NCBI RefSeq assembly: GCF_000716445.1
Contig: NZ_JNWK01000030.1
Coordinates: 1 to 64,000 of the forward strand
Direction of reading: 5' to 3'
Length of the DNA: 64,000 bases
Origin: Streptomyces wedmorensis
GTDB taxonomy: Bacteria; Actinomycetota; Actinomycetes; Streptomycetales; Streptomycetaceae
The position numbers and the translations under genes are program-made. Numbering within the stretch: position 1 is the stretch's first letter; each line of letters begins with the position of its first letter. Shown piece by piece: positions 59,572 to 64,000 of this stretch. The notes under the pieces are model-generated. The model did not search any database and was not told the DNA's origin. It worked only from the letters and a program-made list of their open reading frames with translations.

Positions 59572-60591
59572 CTAGCGGGTCACCGAGACGATCATCTTTC
59601 CGGTGTTGTCGCCGCGGAGGAGCCCGAGGAAGGCGTCCACGCCGTTCTCGATGCCCTCGACGAAGGTCTCGCGGTGCTTCAGCTCGCCGGAGCCGAGCCA
59701 GCCGCCGACCTCCTGGACGAACTGGTTCTGCAGGCCGTAGTGGTCGCCGACGAGGACGCCCTGGAGCCGCAGCCGCTTGCCGATGATCATCGCCATGTTG
59801 CGCGGGCCGGGGACCGGCTCGGTGTCGTTGTACTGGGCGATCATGCCGCAGATGGTGGCGCGGCCGTGCACGTTGAGCGAGGAGATCGCGGCTTCGAGGT
59901 GGTCGCCGCCGACGTTGTCGAAGTAGACGTCGATGCCGTCCGGGGCGGCCTCCCGGAGCTGGTCCTTGACCGGGCCGTTCTTGTAGTTGAAGGCGGCGTC
60001 GAAGCCGAGCTCCTCGACGAGGAACTTCACCTTCTCGTCGGAGCCGGCGGAGCCGATGACGCGGGAGGCGCCCTTGAGCCTCGCCATCTGGCCGACCTGG
60101 CTGCCGACGGCCCCGGCGGCGCCGGAGACGAAGACGGCGTCGCCCTCCTTGAAGGAGGCGACCTCGAAGAGGCCGGCGTAGGCGGTGAGGCCGGTCATGC
60201 CGAGCACGCCCAGGTAGGAGGAGAGGGGGGCGAGCGCCGGGTCGACCTTGGTGGCGCCCTTGGCCGGGACGTCGGCGTACTCGCGCCAGCCGAGGCCGTG
60301 CAGGACGTGGTCGCCGACGGCGAAGCCCTCCGCGTTGGAGGCGACGACCTCGCCGACCGCGCCACCGTCCATGGGGCGGTCGAGCTCGAAGGGCGGAATG
60401 TACGACTTGACGTCGTTCATCCTGCCGCGCATGTAGGGGTCCACGGAGAAGTGCAGGTTGCGCACGAGGATGCGGCCCTCGGCGGGCTCGGCGACCGGGG
60501 TCTCGCGCAGGGCGAAGTCCGCGGGGACGGGCCAGCCGTGCGGACGGGCGACGAGGTGCCACTCACGGCTGGACACGGGAAGAACGGACAT
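59572..60591 (-). CDS. zinc-free MDR NADP-dependent oxidoreductase (CurA-like)
   Basis: 339 residues from ATG 60591, with GGAGG 8 bases upstream; a GTG two codons earlier is less likely. MDR family without the zinc ligands. NADP motif VFVSGAAGAVGSQVGQMARLKGASRVIGSAGS, and SVDPYMRGRMNDVKSYIPPFELDRPMDGGAVGEVVAS matches the leukotriene B4 dehydrogenase/curcumin reductase group. It reduces enones and related alkenals. Divergent from a MarR gene, which probably controls it. Confidence 0.9.
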   Translation of the reverse strand: MSVLPVSSREWHLVARPHGWPVPADFALRETPVAEPAEGRILVRNLHFSVDPYMRGRMNDVKSYIPPFELDRPMDGGAVGEVVASNAEGFAVGDHVLHGLGWREYADVPAKGATKVDPALAPLSSYLGVLGMTGLTAYAGLFEVASFKEGDAVFVSGAAGAVGSQVGQMARLKGASRVIGSAGSDEKVKFLVEELGFDAAFNYKNGPVKDQLREAAPDGIDVYFDNVGGDHLEAAISSLNVHGRATICGMIAQYNDTEPVPGPRNMAMIIGKRLRLQGVLVGDHYGLQNQFVQEVGGWLGSGELKHRETFVEGIENGVDAFLGLLRGDNTGKMIVSVTR

Positions 60592-60641
60592 GAGCACGGC
60601 CTCCAGAAAAGCTTTGGATCACAAAAGGTTCACTACCTCAA

Positions 60642-60689
60642 ACAACCATGCTCCTGGATATTTCATGTTGTCAAGTATCTGGGTAGACT
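60642..60689. promoter_or_regulatory. MarR promoter/operator region
   Basis: Plus-strand -35-like TTTCAT (60661-60666), 17-base spacer and -10 TAGACT (60684-60689), then seven bases to the ATG at 60697, suggesting leaderless transcription. ACAACCATG (60642-60650) and CATGTTGT (60664-60671) form a near-inverted repeat as a candidate operator. Confidence 0.55.
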
Positions 60690-60696
60690 GACCCCC

Positions 60697-61131
60697 ATGG
60701 CCACCTCACGCACGGACCCGCTGACCCTCGAAGTCGTCGAGCTGATCGGCACGGTCGTGGCGCGCTACTACGAGGAGTACGAGCAGGCGGCCGCGCAGCA
60801 CGCGCTGACCGGCGCCCAGGCCCGCGTCCTCGGCCTGCTGTCGCTCGACCCGCTGCCGATGCGCCGCATCGCGCAGAAGCTGAAGTGCGAGCCCTCCAAC
60901 ATCACGGGGATCGTCGACCGCCTCGAGGCGCGCGGCCTGGTGGAGCGCCACCCCGATCCGGACGACCGGCGCGTCAAGCTCGCCGTCCCCACCGACCAGG
61001 GCCGGGAGACCGCGCGGCGGCTGCGCGACTCCCTCGGCTTCGCCCGCGAGCCGCTCGGCGAGCTGTCCGAGACCGAGCGGACCCTGCTGCGGGACCTGCT
61101 GAGGCGGATGCTCGGCGAGGGCGTGGCGTAG
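60697..61131 (+). CDS. MarR-family regulator
   Basis: 144 residues, ATG 60697. Winged helix: LTGAQARVLGLLSLDPLPMRRIAQKLKCEPSNITGIVDRLEARGLVERHPDPDDRRVKLAVPTDQGRE, the standard MarR core. Only one Cys (LKCEP), at the recognition helix; it could sense oxidation, but this is not shown. Divergent from the CurA-like reductase and probably its repressor; control of the Ohr gene is also possible. Confidence 0.9.
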   Translation: MATSRTDPLTLEVVELIGTVVARYYEEYEQAAAQHALTGAQARVLGLLSLDPLPMRRIAQKLKCEPSNITGIVDRLEARGLVERHPDPDDRRVKLAVPTDQGRETARRLRDSLGFAREPLGELSETERTLLRDLLRRMLGEGVA

Positions 61132-61146
61132 TCCGCGAACCCGGCC

Positions 61147-62205
61147 CTACACGCACCACCAGAGGAAGCGGGTACAGGTCGGCGTGGGGCTCGGGGTCGG
61201 CGTGCCGCCCGGCGTGGGGCCGCTGGTGGACGGCGAAGGCCCGCCGGGCGTGCCCGAGCCGGTCGGCGACGGGCCGCCCGCCGTCGCGGACGGCGTCGCG
61301 GTGGGCGCTGACGGCGAGCCGGAGGCCGTCGGCGCCGGCGCCGGGGCGCCGCCGCCCCCCTGCCCCGTACCGGAGCCCGGCCCCGCACCCGCGCCCGGCA
61401 GCGATCCCGTACCGGACGCCGAGCCCGACCCCCCTCGGATGCCCGTGCCGGAGCCCGCGCTCACCTGACGGGTACGTGTGGGTCCGGAGGTGGGTGTGCC
61501 GGCGACCGGGGACGGGCCCGTGCCGTCCGGCGGCTCGGTGCTGTCGAGCGGTTCGGGCGCGAGCGGGGTGGCGGTGACGTCCAGCTCCTCGACGGCCGTC
61601 GCCGCGCCGTCCTCCGGCGGCTGCTCCAGGGCGAGCCGGGCCAGGCTCAGCGTGCCGGCCGCGAGGACCAGACCCACCGTCCCGACCAGGACCGTACGGC
61701 CCCGCCGCGACCGGGCCCGGCGTCCCCCGCGCGCGGGGGTACGGCCCCGCTCCGCGTGGTCCCGTTCGGCGGCGCGAGCGGCCCGGCGCCCGCCCGCGGC
61801 CGGTCGCGGCGGCTCGAGGACGTCCAGTTCGTAGACGTGCTCGGGCGCGGGCGCGTCCGGCTCGGTGTGAGCGAGGCCGGCGGACGCGGGGTCGGCGCGA
61901 GCGAAGTCGGTGGACGCGGGGTCGGTGGGCGCATGGCCGGCGTACGTGTGGTCGCCGTATCCCGGGTCGCCGTATCCCGGGTCGGCATAAGCCGGGTCGG
62001 CGTACACGGGGTCGGCGTACGCGAAGTCCGGGGTGCGGACCTGCGGATAGGCCGACGTGGGGGCCGGCGGGTAGGCCGACGTGGGGGCCGGCGGGTGGGC
62101 CGGTATGTGGGGGGGCTCGTACCGCAGTTCCTCGACGGGAGTCCCGCACCCGGCACAGGCGAGGGCCCCGTTGAGATGCCGCCGGCACGCGTGGCAGTAG
62201 TCCAT
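61147..62205 (-). CDS. zinc-ribbon protein with repeats and one TM helix
   Basis: 352 residues. N-terminal CxxC-x9-CxxC zinc ribbon (MDYCHACRRHLNGALACAGC), then APTSAYPP and (Y/P)ADPxYxDP repeats. A basic stretch leads into TM helix VLVGTVGLVLAAGTLSLARLAL. A long Gly/Ser/Pro/Thr-rich tail follows, ending CTRFLWWCV. The layout suggests a cytoplasmic zinc ribbon with an outside disordered tail. No enzyme motif was found and the role is unknown. Convergent with the MarR gene. Confidence 0.7.
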   Translation of the reverse strand: MDYCHACRRHLNGALACAGCGTPVEELRYEPPHIPAHPPAPTSAYPPAPTSAYPQVRTPDFAYADPVYADPAYADPGYGDPGYGDHTYAGHAPTDPASTDFARADPASAGLAHTEPDAPAPEHVYELDVLEPPRPAAGGRRAARAAERDHAERGRTPARGGRRARSRRGRTVLVGTVGLVLAAGTLSLARLALEQPPEDGAATAVEELDVTATPLAPEPLDSTEPPDGTGPSPVAGTPTSGPTRTRQVSAGSGTGIRGGSGSASGTGSLPGAGAGPGSGTGQGGGGAPAPAPTASGSPSAPTATPSATAGGPSPTGSGTPGGPSPSTSGPTPGGTPTPSPTPTCTRFLWWCV

Positions 62206-62492
62206 GGGGCCCGCAGGCTATGCGGCCGGGTGCGGCGGCAGGGAGGCGGGTACGTGAGGATCCTGTGAGGAAACCGCAGGTCGTCGGCGGTGCGTCGTGA
62301 TTCTCCCGCTTCGGGAAGGATCGCCTCCGGTCCGTCCTCACCCCTACCGGATCCTCCGTCACCGCCCGCGCCCGGCGCCCCGGGCGGCGCAGCCCAGCGC
62401 GCGCCGCGCCCCGGACGGCCGGACGATGCGAACAGGAACGCGAAACGCGAACCACCTCGCCCGTGCCAGCACCGCACTCCGGAGGATCCGCC
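62206..62492. promoter_or_regulatory. divergent control region before the MreB-like gene
   Basis: About 290 bases with no supportable gene. It contains GAGGATCC (near 62255) and a related GGATCCTC (near 62350) as a wide inverted repeat, and an AACGCGAA repeat near 62436-62455. It should hold the promoters of the zinc-ribbon and MreB-like genes. Confidence 0.45.
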
Positions 62493-63554
62493 ATGACCGT
62501 CAGCCTTGAGCAGCTGCGTCGTTGCCATGTCGCCGTCGACCTGGGTGCCGCCCGCACCCGGGTCTTCGTCAAGGGCACCGGACTCGTCGTCGACGAGCCG
62601 AGCGTCGCCGCCGTCAACACCCGCACCGGAGCGCTGATCGCCGTCGGCGCGCTGGCGGAGAAGATGACCGGCCGCACCCCCGACTACATCCGGGTCGTCC
62701 GCCCGGTCTCGGGCGGCACGGTCGTCGACATCGAGATGGCTCAGCGGATGCTCCGTCACCTCCTCGGCGAGAAGCTGCGCCGGCAGCTGCGCCGCAAGCC
62801 CCGGCTGCGCGCGGCCGCGTGCACCCCGCACGACAGCGACCCGCTGGCGCAGCGGGCCGCCGTGGAGACCCTCGTCGGTCTCGGGGCGCGCCGGGTCGAG
62901 CTGGTCGACACCCTGATCGCGGCGGCGGTGGGCTGCGGCCTTCCGGTCGAGCAGCCGACCGCGACCATGATCATGGTGTGCGGGGCGGCGACGACGCAGG
63001 TCGCGGTGCTCTCGCTCGGGGCGATCGTGACGGCCGAGCGGATGCCGGTCGGCGGGGACGCCATCGACCACGCCGTCATCCAGCACCTGCGTCACCACCA
63101 CGAGCTGATGCTGCCGAGCCAGTCGGTCAGACCGCTGCAACTCGCCCTGAGCGGCAACGGCCTGACCACCCACGGCCCGGCCTGGACCGAGATCCACGGC
63201 CGGGACGTCGCGACGGGCCTGGCGCGTTCGGTGACCGTCGACACCGCCGCCGTGCGGGAGGCGATCCACACGCCGTTGACGGCGGTCCTCGACGGCATCG
63301 GGAAGGTGCTGCGCGACTGCCCGCCGGACCTGGTGGCCGACCTCGCGGACCGCGGGATCATGATGGTCGGCGGCAGCGCGCTGCTGCCGGGCCTCGACCA
63401 GATGCTGCGCGAGGCCACCGGGATGCCGGTGCACATCGCCGAACGGCCGGACGTGTGCGCGGTCCTGGGGCTGGGCGCGATGCTGGAGGGCAAGGTCCAG
63501 CCGATGATCCTCGACCCGTTGGCGGAGCGGAACCCGCTCGCCGACGAGGACTGA
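62493..63554 (+). CDS. mbl: MreB-like (Mbl-type) rod-shape/spore wall protein
   Basis: 353 residues from ATG 62493, with GGAGG upstream. Actin-like ATPase motifs: phosphate 1 HVAVDLGAARTRVFVKGTG, adenosine-type segment IMMVGGSALLPGLDQML, and connect regions near MIMVCGAATTQVAVLS. The DLG-AxT loop and middle are less conserved than in true MreB. In S. coelicolor a second MreB-like protein (Mbl) acts with MreB in spore-wall synthesis. Assignment to Mbl rests on this position and divergence, so the symbol is tentative. Confidence 0.72.
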   Translation: MTVSLEQLRRCHVAVDLGAARTRVFVKGTGLVVDEPSVAAVNTRTGALIAVGALAEKMTGRTPDYIRVVRPVSGGTVVDIEMAQRMLRHLLGEKLRRQLRRKPRLRAAACTPHDSDPLAQRAAVETLVGLGARRVELVDTLIAAAVGCGLPVEQPTATMIMVCGAATTQVAVLSLGAIVTAERMPVGGDAIDHAVIQHLRHHHELMLPSQSVRPLQLALSGNGLTTHGPAWTEIHGRDVATGLARSVTVDTAAVREAIHTPLTAVLDGIGKVLRDCPPDLVADLADRGIMMVGGSALLPGLDQMLREATGMPVHIAERPDVCAVLGLGAMLEGKVQPMILDPLAERNPLADED

Positions 63555-63617
63555 GCCCGCACTCTCACGGCCGTACGCAAACCAGCCAAACCGTATGATT
63601 CGTACGACAATGAGACC

Positions 63618-64000
63618 ATGACGATCATGGGCGAGGACACGGACGAGGACGCTCCCCCGGGTCCGGACGGGACCCCTCCCGAAAATCCCGGTCCGGGCTC
63701 GGGCACGGACCGGGACGAGGACCCGGACCGGTACGAGGGCACGGACCCGGACCCGGACGAGGGCACGCCCCGCCTTCCCATGCTGCTCGAAGCGGTCCTC
63801 GGCGTCGGCACGGATCTCGAACTCCGCACCACCCTCCAGCACATCGTGGACTCCGCCACCGAGCTGACCGGGGCCCGCTACGGGGCGCTCGGGGTCGTCG
63901 ACCCCGAGCGCCACCGGCTCACCGAACTCTTCACCTCCGGCATGACCGACGAGGAGCGGCAGCGCATCGGCCGGCTCCCCGACGGCCGCACCGGACTCGT
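63618..64000 (+). CDS. GAF-domain sensor histidine kinase, N-terminal part
   Basis: Partial, cut by the window end. ATG 63618 starts an acidic disordered segment (GEDTDEDAPPGPDG, then repeats of TDPDPDEG) followed by LLEAVLGVGTDLELRTTLQHIVDSATELTGARYGALGVV. This is the start of a GAF domain of the DevS/DosT-like sensor type, continuing to RIGRLPDGRTGL. The heme-binding His is not within view. The kinase part lies beyond the window. Confidence 0.7.
   Translation, partial: MTIMGEDTDEDAPPGPDGTPPENPGPGSGTDRDEDPDRYEGTDPDPDEGTPRLPMLLEAVLGVGTDLELRTTLQHIVDSATELTGARYGALGVVDPERHRLTELFTSGMTDEERQRIGRLPDGRTGL

Overview
The window is high-GC DNA with strong GC bias at third codon positions. It has GTG, TTG and probable leaderless starts, and gene content typical of a Streptomyces chromosome. 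The best diagnostic block is fasR-fabD-fabH-acpP-fabF, the fatty acid synthesis operon order known from Streptomyces coelicolor. Other typical members are a pyruvate dehydrogenase E1 (aceE) next to a DUF3052 gene and an AhpE-like peroxiredoxin, and an MreB-like (Mbl-type) gene. No rRNA, tRNA, CRISPR array or insertion sequence was recognised.

Layout. 1-2.5 kb: DUF4097 lipoprotein, coiled-coil secreted protein, FmdB zinc ribbon. 2.6-11.8 kb: a Ter (tellurium/stress) island with HAD phosphatase, a PRTase-TRSP/StiP-PELOTA reading frame, an HpcH/HpaI lyase, four TerD-superfamily proteins and a TerC-like DUF475 membrane protein. 11.9-16.1 kb: peroxiredoxin, DUF3052, aceE. 16.2-20.1 kb: potassium channel, I36 inhibitor-like protein, MFS exporter with divergent TetR. 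20.3-27.5 kb: two DUF1023 alpha/beta hydrolases flanking DUF4429, a NarL-type two-component pair and a membrane acyltransferase. 27.5-29.8 kb: aldo/keto reductase with MerR, and a serine hydrolase. 30-37 kb: RR/HK/lipoprotein operon, then a cell-wall set (MurJ-like flippase, Fem-type transferase, L,D-transpeptidase). 37-43 kb: pirin, then the fab cluster. 43-51 kb: PQQ-like repeat membrane protein, DUF3145, SGNH lipoprotein, GH3 glycosidase with TetR, 3-hydroxyisobutyrate dehydrogenase-like enzyme with LysR. 51-64 kb: nitrilase-family hydrolase, M4 metalloprotease, LysR, pectate lyase, EI24 protein, Ser/Thr kinase, Ohr, a CurA-like reductase with MarR, a zinc-ribbon membrane protein, the MreB-like protein and the start of a GAF-domain sensor.

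Three points deserve most attention. First, two normally distinct Ter-island enzymes are in one open frame across 21-bp repeats, with an intact internal ribosome binding site. Second, a 14-bp motif is shared upstream of the two-component genes and of a secreted hydrolase-acyltransferase operon, which suggests an envelope regulon. Third, an L,D-transpeptidase has Ser where the conserved His of its active-site motif is expected. All functional calls rest on reading the translated sequence. No database search was run.
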